DNA from: Diphasiastrum complanatum
Lineage: Eukaryota > Streptophyta > Lycopodiopsida > Lycopodiales > Lycopodiaceae
Length of the DNA: 64,000 nt
Assembly (NCBI GenBank): GCA_029204225.1
Contig: CM055106.1
Location: 12,559,215-12,623,214 of the forward strand
Direction: 5' to 3'
Position 1 is the first letter of the stretch. Each line of letters starts with the position of its first letter. Shown one piece after another: positions 41,546 to 52,990 of this stretch. A program made the position numbers and the translations under genes. The notes beneath the pieces were generated by a model. That model was given only the letters and a program-made list of their open reading frames with translations. It was not told the origin of the DNA and did not search any database.

Positions 41546-43806
41546 CTTTACTTGGCCATGAGATTCCTAGACCTAGACCTAGCTAATGCACCAGGCCCTA
41601 GCCCCGGACTTGGGTCCTCCCAGAAGTCCCAACGACCTACATTTGCTAGCATGCCATGTAAATATGATGTATTTTTAGTATGTGGTGAAATGAACACTTC
41701 ATAGTTAGTTTGTGGTGAATGAACATTTCATAGGTAGCAACTAGAATAAGTCAAATGAACATGCCATTTTATAAATTTTAGAACATGCCTAATTGTATGG
41801 GTAGTTTTCAAGATACAATGTTGAACTATTTGTATGTAGACATGCCATGTTTATATTGTTTCTCTACTCATGAATTACATCCAATCACCTGATAATGTGG
41901 TAACTCCAATGGTGTTTTCTATGTCCAATCATGTTGCCAATGTATTTGATCCTCAATAATGACACATATATTTGTCTCATGCTTATACATGTACTAGATT
42001 TTTTAAGTAAGTTTCATATTGCCCATGAATATTCACCTCTTTTTATTATTTTAAACATTGCATAATTATCATTCTCAATATATGTCCAAGCATATCTACT
42101 TACAATGTGTGAAAGTAAATATTTTCATTTCTATTGTCAAACTCAGTTGATGGCATTCACAACCAAATACTATCATTTAACTTTCATGTAGGCTATATGA
42201 AAAAAATCCACCTGAAAGAATGCCTTTATTTGAGTGCATTATAATAGTAAATCATTTCAAAAAGTAACAAGAAGGTTTTATAATTCACGCGGTATAAAAA
42301 AAATTGAATACAAATGGATCTTGAATAGTCCTTTGATTTTCCAACTATTTAGAATCTTTGTTGTTGACCTTGTGGTGACTTGTTCTTAACTACTCTAGGT
42401 TGGATTCTTAAGTCTTGCATAGTAGTCATAGTTTGGATTGGACAAGTTTTGTATAATATGGAAAAAGGGATATTTAAAACATATATGAAAGCATAATGAT
42501 CTTACTCATTCAAATAAATAATCTATTGATTATATCAAATGAAGTAAAAGTAGTAGACATCCATCCACTTTCATTTAAGATGAGAATTGACAATCCCATG
42601 TAACTTATAAGGACTGAAAGAACCACTTGAACCAACTCTTTTAATAATATAAAAAAATAGTTGCATGTATTTATGTCAATTCATTATCCTAATCTCAATC
42701 GATATTATGATCATCGCGAATGAATATTATTTGTATTGTGCATAGCAAATTACAACAATTATAGTCTAGAATTCTCTCTTTGCCAATATGAGAAGACAAA
42801 ACAAGCCCTATAGATAGATTATTGAAATGAATAAACATAAACTCTATGATTTAAAAACAATGTACATTTTTGTTTGAAAGCGAGTTCAAGAAACATAAGA
42901 CATATTGCATATAAGATAAAACCCAAACATATCAACATTGTTTGTTTGAAGTAAATCCCTACATTGAACACTTTAAATTACATTCCTATTGATCTTTCAA
43001 GTTGTCTCACAATTGGAATTATTATTTTCTAGCAAAGATTTGTTAAGATGGGCATATAAAAATTTGTTCAAAAAATATCTAATTTTCAACCATTATCTTA
43101 GCATGAGTCTTCCAAAAACTTGCTACTTATGATACTCAAATTGGAACATGACATCTTGAAAAACATATAAACAAGGTTTTCTTGCTCTTGTTTATACAAT
43201 AAAGAATTCACAACAAACAAAAATAAGTCAACTAGCACAATTGTAAATCCAAATTTCAATGAGAACCACTACAATGTTGCTTCTTTTTTGACAATTTACA
43301 TAGTGTATGTAGTTCTTGAAATCTATTATACTCGTTAAAAGTCACGTTCTTGGGCTCTAAAGTGTTTGTAGGATTTGAGAAACAAGTTTTGCTCTCCATA
43401 ATGAGGGGAAGAAATCATGGATGGCTTATCATTATGGCTCTCATCTCGTTGAATGTTAATTTGGATTTTGGGATAGAAGAAAGCGATGCTACAAGTTGAT
43501 GTCCTTTTTTCAATCAATCTATCTTTCTTGTTGTTGCATATAATGTGTCTATATGTCATCGATAATGTGATAGAGTGTTGGGGCTTGGTTGTACACAGTA
43601 AATAGATCTTCTGGTAGATTTGGATTAGTGAATAAGTGTGAGGGATTTGGCACCATGCATGTATAAGTCCAACCCAATGATTGTGAGAAATTGCCAACTA
43701 GTTTGATCTTTTGTATATGGCAATCTAGGCCAATATGCATTTCATACTTAGAGATAAAACTTTATGAAGTTATTTTTAGCCTATGTTCACTTGAATTACC
43801 ACTTTT
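41546..43806. other. AT-rich intergenic stretch
   Basis: No coding, LTR or repeat structure that I can support. A 120-codon minus-strand frame (43335-43697) has no recognisable motif and is not called. The end of this stretch leads into a purine-rich tract before copia 7. Confidence 0.6.
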
Positions 43807-43821
43807 AGAAAGTGGGGGAAA
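43807..43821 (+). other. Polypurine-tract-like sequence before the copia 7 LTR
   Basis: GAAAGTGGGGGAAA directly precedes TGTAGAAGG. A PPT normally precedes a 3' LTR, yet the same LTR is followed by a PBS at 44343. Confidence 0.55.
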
Positions 43822-44342
43822 TGTAGAAGGTCGAGTTTGGAAAATTCAAATTTGAATATTTTGTTCAATGAATCTACTCTACATTGTGAGTAGGGTTTGA
43901 GATCTAGAAGTTTCCTATTTTTGATAAGATTGGAGAACCACATCCAAATCGGGTATAGGCATGTTATAAATAGCCTACAAGCATGTGAGGAGATACATTC
44001 TCTCTCTCTACTCTCATTCATGCTTATACATGAGATCTCTTTGAGGTTCTATACACATTCGTGCACTATAGTATTGATATCTTGAATTTTTGTGTGTAGA
44101 ATGCAATTGTTTGATGTTTGTTGGATTCACACGTGTGAAATACAGTATCTTACTGGTTTTGTACGGACAACAATAGTACTTTATCATTCATATCTAATTT
44201 TGTCAAGATCTATTAAAGTTCATGGCTTCTATGCATTGTTAGAGCTAGATTTCTACATTGTCAATGGTGCTAGATGTGCTATCGTAAGTAATCAAAGATC
44301 TTAGAGTTTGATTGGATCTTAATGATCTGATTATTCTTCACA
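43822..44342 (+). repeat. LTR of copia 7
   Basis: TGTAGAAGGTCG...ATTCTTCACA, 521 bp. It ends flush with the PBS and aligns over most of its length with 29020-29459. It carries a plus-strand TATAAATAG at about 43975 and the palindrome CACACGTGTG at 44128-44137. Confidence 0.75.
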
Positions 44343-44354
44343 TGGTATCAGAGC
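44343..44354 (+). other. Primer binding site, tRNA-iMet type (copia 7)
   Basis: TGGTATCAGAGC flush with the LTR end. The leader from 44355 to 44935 is non-coding and parallels that of copia 6. Confidence 0.9.
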
Positions 44355-44935
44355 TTTGGTTTAGGTTACTTGAAGGATCAACCAGATTTAGCAAAGATTT
44401 GGAGGAGTTACCAATTCTAGAGCATGCTAGATTGATTTCTACTAAAAAATCAAGCATTTTTCAAGTGTAGAATTGATTTTTTGTAAATCAAAACTCAATA
44501 GAAGACAAAATAATTGAGGTAGACCAATTTCACTCCATACTTGGTGGAATGTGGCGACTTTGATTGCTATGAATAGGTCTTATTGCATTCTTCAAGATAC
44601 TATATCAACTTTGTAGCATTTGCATACAGAATTTGCAAGATTCAATTTTTTGTACTTGTGTCAAAACCTAAATTTGATTGGATTTCTTATGTTTGAGGTG
44701 CTGGACCTTTTTGTGTTTCAAGTTTAGAAAGTGAAAAATTTTATGAGATTGTAGGTTGGTCATTTGTTAATCAAGTATCTTCCATTCTATGTGTTGGATT
44801 TGCTAGGTTTGGTGCAAGAAAGAGATTTGAGAGGTTCCACATCTTTGTGATTTCTTTTTTAGTTCATTTTTTAACATTGAAGAGAGTGATTTGTGCATTG
44901 GAACAGGTTGAAATAAAGGATCAGGTCATTGCAAT

Positions 44936-46005
44936 ATGGCTACATCAAGTGGATTTATGTTGGAAGGCAATGATAGACTTACCTCTACAAATTATTCTAC
45001 TTGGAAGGTAAGAATGGAGTCTCTCCTTGAGATGAATGATTTGATGGACATTGTTGTAGGTGTGGAGGAAAGACCCATGGCACAACAATATCAAGGGACG
45101 TATCACAAGAGGGCAAAGAAAGCTCTACATGTGATAAAGATGAATGCTACCAATGAACTTCTCAAGGAAGTTGGTAAGTGTACTTCATCAAATGAGACTT
45201 GGGAAGCTTTGAAGAAGCTTTATGAATCCAAGTCTACATCAAGGGTACTAACCCTTAGGAGACAATCTTTCAATGTTTGCAAAATAAGGATGAAGGTGCT
45301 CATGCTTAGGGTTAAAGCATTCAATGATGAATTAGCATGTATTGATGAGAGCATTGAGGTAGAACTTGCTCAAGTTGTACTTAATGACTTGTTGGATGAT
45401 CATGATAATATTGTTCAAAGTTTTGCTATTCAAAAGACCTTGCCAAGTATTGTGGATTTTCAAGAGAGGCTTATATCAAGAGGAGGTGCATCTACTACAT
45501 CTCAAGTTGATGGAGAGGAGGCTATGTTCATCAAAGACAAGTTCAAGGGAAAAGGCAAAAGCAAGTGGTCTAAAGGGCAAGATCAAGGTGAGACTTCCTC
45601 TTTTGAAAAAAAGAAGGATATATCAAAGTTAAAATGTGCCTATTGTGGTAACAAAGGGCATTTTGCTAGTGATTTCTTAAAAAAGAAGAGAGATCAAGGT
45701 GATAAGCAAGGAAATCTAATGCTATATGAGGATGGTGTTGGTGTTCAAAACACAAATGATGATGCTTTTGTGATGTCTTCATGTTTGAGTTCTATTGTTA
45801 GAGATATTGATCCTTGGTGGATTGGCTCACACATGACTTCTCACAAAGAGTATTTCACATCTTTGTTGGCATATGGAGATGACAAGAGGGTGCTCTACAC
45901 GGCCAATGATGGTGAGTGTGCAATCAAAGGGATTGGCACAATTCCTAGTTCTCTCTCCACAAATAGGAATGTTCATTTGAAGGATGTTTTGTTCACTTAG
46001 TGTTA
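44936..46005 (+). pseudogene. Copia 7 gag and protease
   Basis: ATG at 44936 (CAATATGGC). A long frame of 354 codons: STNYSTWKVRMESLLEMNDL, KRAKKALHVIKMN, SNETWEALKKLYESKS, AFNDELACIDESIEVELAQ, a Lys-rich tract and CAYCGNKGHFASDF, where the last Cys of the CCHC knuckle is Phe. The protease site reads WWIGSHMTSHKEYF, so the catalytic D-S-G triplet is deleted. IKGIGTIPSSLSTNRNVHLK follows. The frame is open, but both the knuckle and the protease have lost key residues. Start chosen by identity with copia 6. Confidence 0.88.
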
Positions 46006-46164
46006 GAAGCAAGGGTCTTAAGGTTGAGTTTGATGGTGCTACAAATAGAGAATGAAACTTATATATTAGGAGTAAAGATCATGCACTTACAACAAATGTG
46101 AGTAATGTAAATGTCCAATTGTGGCATCAACAATCAGGTCACTTGAATAATTTCAAGCAGAAGA

Positions 46165-47505
46165 AACCAATGTAGGAGTTTGTTCCAACAATTCCATTTA
46201 CCATTGACAAGCCTCGACCTGCAAATGTTATTGCAACAATCGAAGATATCCTAGTCATGCAACAAGGAGAACTACCTACCCATCAAACAACAATTTTTCG
46301 ATGATCTACTCGAATTATACAAGAGCTTGATTGATTCATCCTCAAGCATTTATGATTTATGATAAAGTTGCCTCAATTGCAGAGGCCTTGTCAAAATTGG
46401 ATGCAGACAATTGGCATATGGCTATGGACATTAAGTATAACTCATTAATGAAGAACAAGACTTGGAGTCTTGTCGACCCTCCTACGAATGTGAAAATCAT
46501 TGACACTAAGTGGATATTCAAGTTGAATCTTAGCCCAGATGGATCTATATCCAAATGGAAAGCTAGTGGTGAAAGTCTACAAACAATTGTAAGGAATAGA
46601 TTACATTGAGACTTTCAGTCCAGTCATAAAACATCAATCTATTCAAACATTACTGGCTATTGCAGCTGTAGAAGATCTGGACATTCATTAGATAGACGTT
46701 TAGACAACATTCCTTAACAAATATATATAAGAAGACATTTATATATATCAACCAAAAGGTCACATCCTTCAAGGCCAAGAACATAAAGTTTACAAATTGC
46801 AGAAGGCCCTCTACGAATTAAAGCAAGCTCCAAGAACCTAGTTTGAAAAACTAAATCTATTCTTGTTGCATCCAGTTGTGTAGATTCTAATGTGTATCTA
46901 CAATACAAAGGCTCAAGCTATGTCATAATAGCACTTCTGTCGATGATTCCCTAATCATCATCAATTCAAATCAACTGATGCATGAGACCAAGGCATTACT
47001 TTCAAAGAAATTCAAAATGACTGATTCGGGTCTAGTAATTGCCTATTTGGCATAGAGATTACAAGAGATAGAATGACCAAAAGAATCATTATAAGACAAC
47101 AAAGATATCTAATTTATGTACTTCACAAGTATGTCATGGAAGACTACAAAACCATAAACTCTCCTATGGATTCAAGATTCAAGCTATCAAAGGATATGTG
47201 TCCAAAGTCTGAGGAAGAGCAAAAGGAAATGTTCAAATATCCCTATCAGTTGATCATTGGCTCTCTCATATATTTCATGCCCACACACATCCTGATCTTG
47301 CTTTCATAATCAACGAATTGTCTCAGTACATCTCGAATCCAGGCCTACCACATTGGAAAGCTCTACAAAGAGTATTGAGATACATACAAGTCACAAAACA
47401 TTATGCTTTGTGTTATGATGAAAATCTAGTGGATGCATTTATCCTAAAAGCTTATTCAGACTCTGATTCAGACTACTGTGAACTTCATTAGTCACATGAT
47501 TTCTT
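46165..47505 (+). pseudogene. Copia reverse transcriptase and RNase H
   Basis: WHMAMDIKYNSLMKNKTW, IIDTKWIFKLNLSPDGSISK, then IDYIETFSPVIKHQSIQTLL, DLDIH with the first catalytic region, IYQPKGHILQGQEHKVYKL and YELKQAPRT. The YVDD region near 46900-46960 is degraded. The connection and RNase H part is clear: RYLIYVLHKYVMEDYK, NSPMDSRFKLSKDMCPKS, YQLIIGSLIYFM, LSQYISNPGLPHWKALQRVL and a final AYSDSDSDYC. At least ten stops or frameshifts. Confidence 0.88.
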
Positions 47506-47774
47506 TCATGATCATTGTATCAATAGATTCAGTTCATAGATTCTCTACTATCTATGTATGTACTTGATGGTTGTTTGTTAGAATGCTTGGCCTCCTGGAT
47601 CTGCTAGCTTCTTGGCTATGTCAGAATATGAGAGGATGACCGGCTCTGATACCACTGAGCTATCTGCCCTATTTGATAGTTCTCTCTAGAGTGTGGAATA
47701 TCACACTTGGTTGGGGTCCTAGCTGTCACCTGCCCCACAACTTGAGCCACCTAACCATGGCTTTGACACCATTA
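47506..47774 (-). other. Unassigned, with PBS-like motif
   Basis: The minus strand has TGGTATCAGAGC at 47651-47662, preceded by CTCAG, the same spacing as in copia 2 (LTR end, one G, PBS). It could be the PBS of another minus-strand copia now reduced to a short LTR end (47664 onward). No coding sequence is seen between 47506 and 47774. Confidence 0.4.
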
Positions 47775-48424
47775 ACTGTTAGGTCTAACTTGGATTTTTC
47801 TTTGTTGCCATAGAGAGCTTGGTCAAAACCATCTTTGTGATCAAGATGTTCTCTGGCCTCGACGTCCTCTCGAATCTCGACAATCGTCTTTTCGAGGTTC
47901 ATGGCGAGATCTTTCGCGGGCAGAGTCCTTGTCATCTGGAATGATCTGGGTAAAGCTCTCAACAGGTACATGAGCTGCTTCTCAACTGACACAGCGTTCT
48001 CTGCTCCAGAATTATGTAGTGACAGAAACAGATCCTTCATCTTTCTTACGAAAGAAGTTAGGTCTTTTTCATCCCACTTCAAATTCGTCAGCTGATCTTC
48101 CAGCATCATGATTTGATTTCTTGATTTCGTCTGAAATCTGGTGAGTAATGCATCCCACATCTCCTTAGCTTTGGAGAGTGTGGCCAGGTCAAGTGTGAGA
48201 CTATCTTCGATGGAAGATGATAGCAAGGCTACTGCCTTGTCGTTTTTCTCCCTCCATTCACGTAGATTCTTGTCTGTTGTCGTAGGCATTTCTTCTGTGC
48301 CATCCACCCAGGGGAAGAGTACTTCACCCTTGAGTATCAGTGTTGTCTTAACTTTCCAGGCTAGAAAGTTAGATCCTAAAGAATCAAATATTGTGCAGAT
48401 GTTGCTCTGCATGCTGGTAATTGA
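47775..48424 (-). pseudogene. Copia gag fragment (copia 2 family)
   Basis: Minus strand from 48424: SNICTIFDSLGSNFLAWKVK, LFPWVDGTEEMPTTTDKNLR, KEMWDALLTRFQTKSRNQIM, SFVRKMKDLFLSLHNSGAEN and LLRALPRSFQMTRTL, then LYGNKEKSK. It is open throughout, without the two stops that break its relative at 4213-5115. It ends near 47775 before the zinc-knuckle region. Its N-terminus abuts the LTR fragment of the element at 48426. Confidence 0.9.
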
Positions 48425-48425
48425 A

Positions 48426-48496
48426 GCAGGGTGCCAAATCCCTCTCACTTATTAACTAGGGTTAGGGTTGCCTTGGGATCCGCAAGCCCTCCAACA
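48426..48496 (-). repeat. 3' LTR fragment of the non-autonomous element
   Basis: 71 bp matching 52920-52990 with about five mismatches; its outer (minus-strand 5') edge is TGTTGGAGGGCTTGCGGATC. The remaining roughly 660 bp of LTR are missing; the copia gag fragment begins directly at 48424. Confidence 0.88.
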
Positions 48497-48513
48497 GTAT
48501 CCCCCACCAAAAC
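48497..48513 (-). other. Polypurine tract of the non-autonomous element
   Basis: The minus strand reads GTTTTGGTGGGGGATAC followed by TGTTGGAGGG of the LTR. It shares the GGGGATA core with the gypsy 2 PPT. Confidence 0.75.
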
Positions 48514-48546
48514 TAGTGGCGGTCCCACGAAACCTGCAATATGCAG

Positions 48547-51469
48547 TTATTGGAGACTTTTATTGGCTTCGCGCCGAATCTTGATTAAATGATACTGCAC
48601 CTTCTCCATAAAGTTGAGGCGTGCAGTATTGAAATCCAAATTGTGGGACAGGAAACAACAGTGGACTCCGGAAGTCCACTTGGAGGTTGTCCATGAGGTG
48701 AAGCGGGATTCCCCTCCCGTCATAGCCGCACGAAAGTAGAGACGAGCAACCGGCAGCTGATCTTTGATTTGCTCTGAGGCCATCAGCTTATTTGGATCGA
48801 ATGCTAGAGGAGGGAGGCAATCGTCCCATTTGGTTGCCACTGATGCCAACAGAGTTAGATCTTTAGCAAACATTGCCGATTGTCGCACTATTGGATCTAG
48901 AGAGTGGACATACTCTCTCTGATATGCTCATAAAGCACGATGGAAGTCCACTAAAATGGTCTAGTTGTAAGGCTGATGGATGATTGGCCAATTGGGCGTA
49001 TGGATGGTGACTTTGTCCATAGCCAACCCCAAATCTTTCCATTTATTTCTTCGCGACATTGGCACGTAATAGGGATCTACCCGCAACTAGCAAGGGCTGG
49101 CGACGTAACTCCTAATTGATTCCGGAGTTTTCTCAAAAATCGTGATTCTCCATGTCGGCTGCTCTCCCAGTGCAGGTATTTTGTCCAACTCTTTGTCGGC
49201 CTCAATCTCGGAGGTCTTAAATTTCAGAACCCATCCACCACGCGAGGACTCATGCGGATGTTGCTTTAAGAAGGTCTGGATCTGGTCCTCGATGCTGATG
49301 GGCCTTCTGAATAGAGGTCTTGTCCTTGATGATAATGGACCCGCTTGTACTACCGGTATGGTTGGCGCTTGATCTGTTATATCTGCAACTCCCTCCTGGT
49401 CCATGCTCGAATCAATCCATGTATCCATTGGTACAGCTTCTTGGTGCAGGGTGGGGGGATTGCGACATGACCGAGATGGAGATTTGTGGTCTGGCTTCCA
49501 ACACTTGAGTAGCTGCCTTTTCATAGGCGGTGATGGTCTCTTTTTCCTTGGCCAACTCGGTTGAAGCTGCTCCTTTGAACTATCAAAGCGGCCTTGGAAT
49601 CCTTGAAGGGCCACTTTGTATGTCTCCACTTTTTTGAATAAATACATAATCTCCGTCGGTGTGACCGGATGATCGGGTATTTGCGTTTGCAGATAGGCAT
49701 CATGGTCAAGGGTGATCGCATCCAATTCACCTTGAAGCCGTGTGCGATCTTGTTCAGCCATCTGTAATTGCCCCTCCATCAGCTGCACCTGTTGCTTGGC
49801 ATCTTGCACTTCCTGATCTACCTGATCTTGTGCGGTTGTCAAGGTGTTTTGCAGGGAGCTGATGTAATTTTCCAAGTGATCAGCTTGTTGTTGGGCCAAC
49901 TTCTTTTCGCTTTCAGCCTTATCTTCATGTTCTTTGTCTATCTTCAACTCTCGATTCAACTGGACAATTTTCTGGCTGATCAGAGTATTTTCGGACCCCA
50001 AATCAGAGATTCTCTACTCCATTTCCTTCTTCTTATCCAGCATAGACTGGATCACTTGCCCAAGGCTTGAAACCAACCCTAGAGCATCACCAAAATTGAT
50101 GGTCGTGGCGGCGACAACAGCAGGAGGACCTAATGGTACTGTCCTTGGTTGGCGTGGAATAGGTGACACGGTCTCTTCCTCTTCAAAAATATTCTCCTCT
50201 TCAAACCCTTCAGGCACTGTGGCATCGAACTGTTTTGGTGATTTTACAACTGTGTCGACTCGAAGTGTGGCTGGGCTACCTTGTGTGTGAGGTTGCTAGT
50301 TGGCATCTTCGACACCAATAGTAGATTTATGGATATGTCTGAATCCTCTTCCAAGGGATTGGGGTTCAAAGGACGATGGGCTCTGGGGCATTTCAAAGAT
50401 TTTGGTAGCCCCAAGGGGGCCGAAATCATCGAACATATCCATAAAGAATTGTGTGTTGGGTGAGGTGGCTTCGGTGTGCGGGGGTGAGGCGGCCTGGGCA
50501 GCTGCGATGGGCATGGTAGGCCTAATGGTCATAGACTGTCCTTGTATGGGAGCAGAGGCGAGGGAAGCATCAGAGGCTAGGGAGATGAGAAGTTCAATGC
50601 AAACAACAGTAGGGGGTGGAAGCGTAGCTAAGAAGGTATGCATAGTGCGACGTCGTTACACGGAATGCGAGTCAGTAATTACAATATCGCTGTGTGGACA
50701 ATGACGACTATGAGAACTTGAGGCCTGATGGGATGATTTTGTCGATGCTTCTTCATAGATTGAAAGCACAGAATCAAGGTGGAAGCCATGGATTCTATTT
50801 TCTAAGTGAGAAGCAGCTAAAAGGGACAATAAAGAGCCAACAGCCAACTGCTGCTTAGTATTGGCCTTAATAGCTCGTTTGAGCTCACCAGAAACAGTCT
50901 TGAACCAATTATATGGTTCAAGAGTGGCTTTGGCTAGTGTGGGATTCCACTATCCTATGAAGGATTTGAGATGTGATGCGGTCTTTTCTGAGGTTGCCAA
51001 CCATCAGGAAATTATTCAATAGCTGGGCAGCTGCGTGGATGGAAGGCTCAGTGATGTCTTCCAAAAGGTAGCCATCATTGGTCCAGTGCAGATAGTTGGT
51101 GAGGTCAATAAATGGCTTGATGGCATGTTTGGCGTGCTTGTGATTGAGTGAGGCTTGCGTACCAGATGATATTTCTAGGGCTGCAAGGGCGGCCTCAGTG
51201 ACGCGCACCTTGTGTGTGGCTCCCTGGAAAGTGATATAGAATTTGGATTTCTCTTCCTTCCACGTATTGAAGGCAAGAGTGATGAAATCCATATTGATAC
51301 GACCCAAAAAGACTCTCTCATGAATACCCATTGTAGTGAGTAGAGGCTCCGCAAGGGTCATCCATTGAGTGACCATGCTTGTGCTAGGAAGAATCATGAT
51401 GTTTGTTGCAGATGGGACACCACGATGGATAGTATAGCGCGGAGACTGGGAAGTATCGGTAGAAGACAT
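48547..51469 (-). pseudogene. Accessory-type coiled-coil ORF of the non-autonomous element
   Basis: ATG at 51469 (minus). Pieces in order: N-terminal domain to 50918 (LGRINMDFITLAFNTW, KFYITFQGATHKVRVTEAAL, LTNYLHWTNDGYLLEDITEP, HRIVESHT); a Ser/His-rich linker (50847-50656); a Pro/Ala/Thr-rich segment (50643-50296); an acidic stretch with EENIFEEEETVSPI (50217-50014); a strongly heptad-like coiled coil (50001-49700); and a C-terminal region with GGWVLKFKTSEIEADKEL, TWRITIFEKTPESIR and, near the end, FMEKVQYHLIKIRREANKSL. At least five frameshifts or stops. The domain order parallels the gypsy accessory ORF, although residue identity by eye is low. Function unknown. Confidence 0.72.
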
Positions 51470-51547
51470 GATGATTAGAAAGGAATTATAAACGCGTGAA
51501 AGTGTATCAGAAGGCAATGCAGGAAATTTGGAAGGCTTTGGTCGCAA

Positions 51548-52234
51548 GAAAAATTTGCAAGAGTTTCGCTAGCACAAGTGAGGAATGAATCAAATTCAGC
51601 CAACTTATAGGTGAATTTGGAGGGTCCATTAGTAGTTTGGCTGATCAGTTCTGAACAAAAATTTGCAGGCATGTGCAGTACTGTAAAAGTAGGCTATAAA
51701 AATCTTGGCAAAGGTTTCTAGGGATCTGAACCTATCAAGGGAACGTTTTCTAGGGCTGGCGAAGGATGAACCTTCGCCCAGGAGGGTCCTTCACCCAGGT
51801 ATTGTCATAAATGCATTTTTTCACAATCTGGACCTATGGACAACCTAATTTTGTCATTTTAAGATCATCTAGCAGGTCGATGAAGGTTCATAATGACGTT
51901 ATGATGCTCGACAAAGGTTCCCAAAATGGCATATCACTGAACATTCGCCTGACTCAAAAATTGGATTTTCTCTTGTCAGGGACCTTTGTCCACCTCAATT
52001 TAGATAAATCAAGGGTGGATGTACATTCTGAGAGCTCAGCAAAGGTTTCTGGTACTGTATTAGGCCAAATATACCCAAATCAGTGATTTTCTAAGTCATT
52101 GTCCATCAAAAATATTGTGCTTTCTTTTTCTTATGCTGATGACTTCCTGACTTTTGCTCATCAGTCTTTTCTTATTTTTTGCTTTCAAGCTAACCATCAA
52201 CCAATCATGTTGCAAACTGAAAAATTGGCGTAGC
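51548..52234 (-). other. Leader of the non-autonomous element
   Basis: Non-coding stretch between the PBS and the ORF, with only short unsupported frames. It contains repeated ACCTTCGCC/AAGGTT-type motifs around 51700-51800, 51890 and 52040. Confidence 0.5.
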
Positions 52235-52252
52235 TCTCCGACAACGGCACCA
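52235..52252 (-). other. Primer binding site, tRNA-Asp-like (non-autonomous element)
   Basis: The minus strand reads TGGTGCCGTTGTCGGAGA. It differs at three of 18 positions from the gypsy 1 PBS (TGGCGCCGTTGTCAGGGA). It is four bases from the LTR end at 52257. Confidence 0.85.
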
Positions 52253-52256
52253 AAAT

Positions 52257-52990
52257 TGTAGTGGGTTTCTTTCCTTGCCTATCCTCAACCCAAGATCTAA
52301 TCAATCTAGCATCAAGGAGATGAAGTTTGTTGTCACGCGTAGGTTCGTTCCCATGAGAGCGATAGTATAGTTCAGATTTCAACATGAATGGAGGATCTAA
52401 CACTACATCCATTAACCCTACTTCCATTAATACTAAATCCACAACAATGATAGAAACTTACTCTTTCTTTCTCTCCCTTTCTCTCTCATGAAAAGCATAA
52501 AAAAATCGCAATCCCAATAATGATCAAATCCAACAATTAGCAAAATCCAAAGAAAGCATGAGAAATGGAGGAAAAGAGAGGAAGAGCAAGGACATTCATC
52601 AATCCATTTCTAAAGAGAACCAATCTGCTTTATTGAAATGAGAAAATGAACATCAGGAGCAACTCGAGTTGGTCCCTTTTTATAGTAGAGAGGAGGACCC
52701 TGGCCTCTGAATCCTATTGGTCCAGTCTTGCCTCTCTTTTTATTCAAATTTAAAAAAGTGTGGGAATCATCAAAATTGGAGGGAAATCCAAATTTATTCA
52801 CTAACTTGACATTTAGGCCCTACGACATTAAAAGTCTCTCAAAAAGGCCTAAAGTCCTTTTATTAACTTTTAACTGATCAATCAAATAACTATGTGATCA
52901 TTGGGTTGGACTTACACACGCAGGGTGCCAAATCTCTCTCACTTATTAACTCGGGTTAGGGTTGTCTTGGGATCCGCAAACCCTCCAACA
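52257..52990 (-). repeat. 5' LTR of the non-autonomous element
   Basis: TGTAGTGGGTTTC...CCCTCCAACA on the plus strand, 734 bp. The outer 71 bp are repeated at 48426-48496. It contains a minus-strand TATA-like TATAAAAAGGGACC at about 52670-52683, which fits an LTR promoter reading towards the PBS. Confidence 0.85.

Larger units (their letters stand above)
43822..47505 (+). mobile_element. Ty1/copia element 7 (plus strand), integrase-deleted
   Basis: LTR, PBS, gag, protease and pre-integrase motif run to about 46160. RT and RNase H follow at 46165-47505 with no integrase between. No 3' LTR is recognised after 47505. The RT part may come from the same or another copia copy, because the deletion joint falls where no relative in the window can be compared. 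Confidence 0.82.
48426..52990 (-). mobile_element. Non-autonomous LTR retroelement carrying only an accessory-type ORF (minus strand)
   Basis: Minus strand from 52990: LTR (52257-52990), PBS TGGTGCCGTTGTCGGAGA, leader, one long broken ORF (51469-48547), PPT and the first 71 bp of the 3' LTR (48496-48426), after which the copy is truncated. No gag, protease, RT or integrase motif is found inside. PBS and PPT (both with GGGGATA) resemble those of the gypsy family. The LTR sequence is different, so it is a separate family that may borrow gypsy machinery. Confidence 0.82.

Noticed and set aside
41051-41561. Frames of 160 (minus) and 187 (plus) codons in the GC-rich island
   Set aside because: Both strands are open because the repeat lacks stop codons; peptides are low-complexity and follow the repeat unit.
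43335-43697. Minus-strand frame of 120 codons
   Set aside because: No recognisable motif, domain or splice structure, AT-rich context, alternative frames similarly open.
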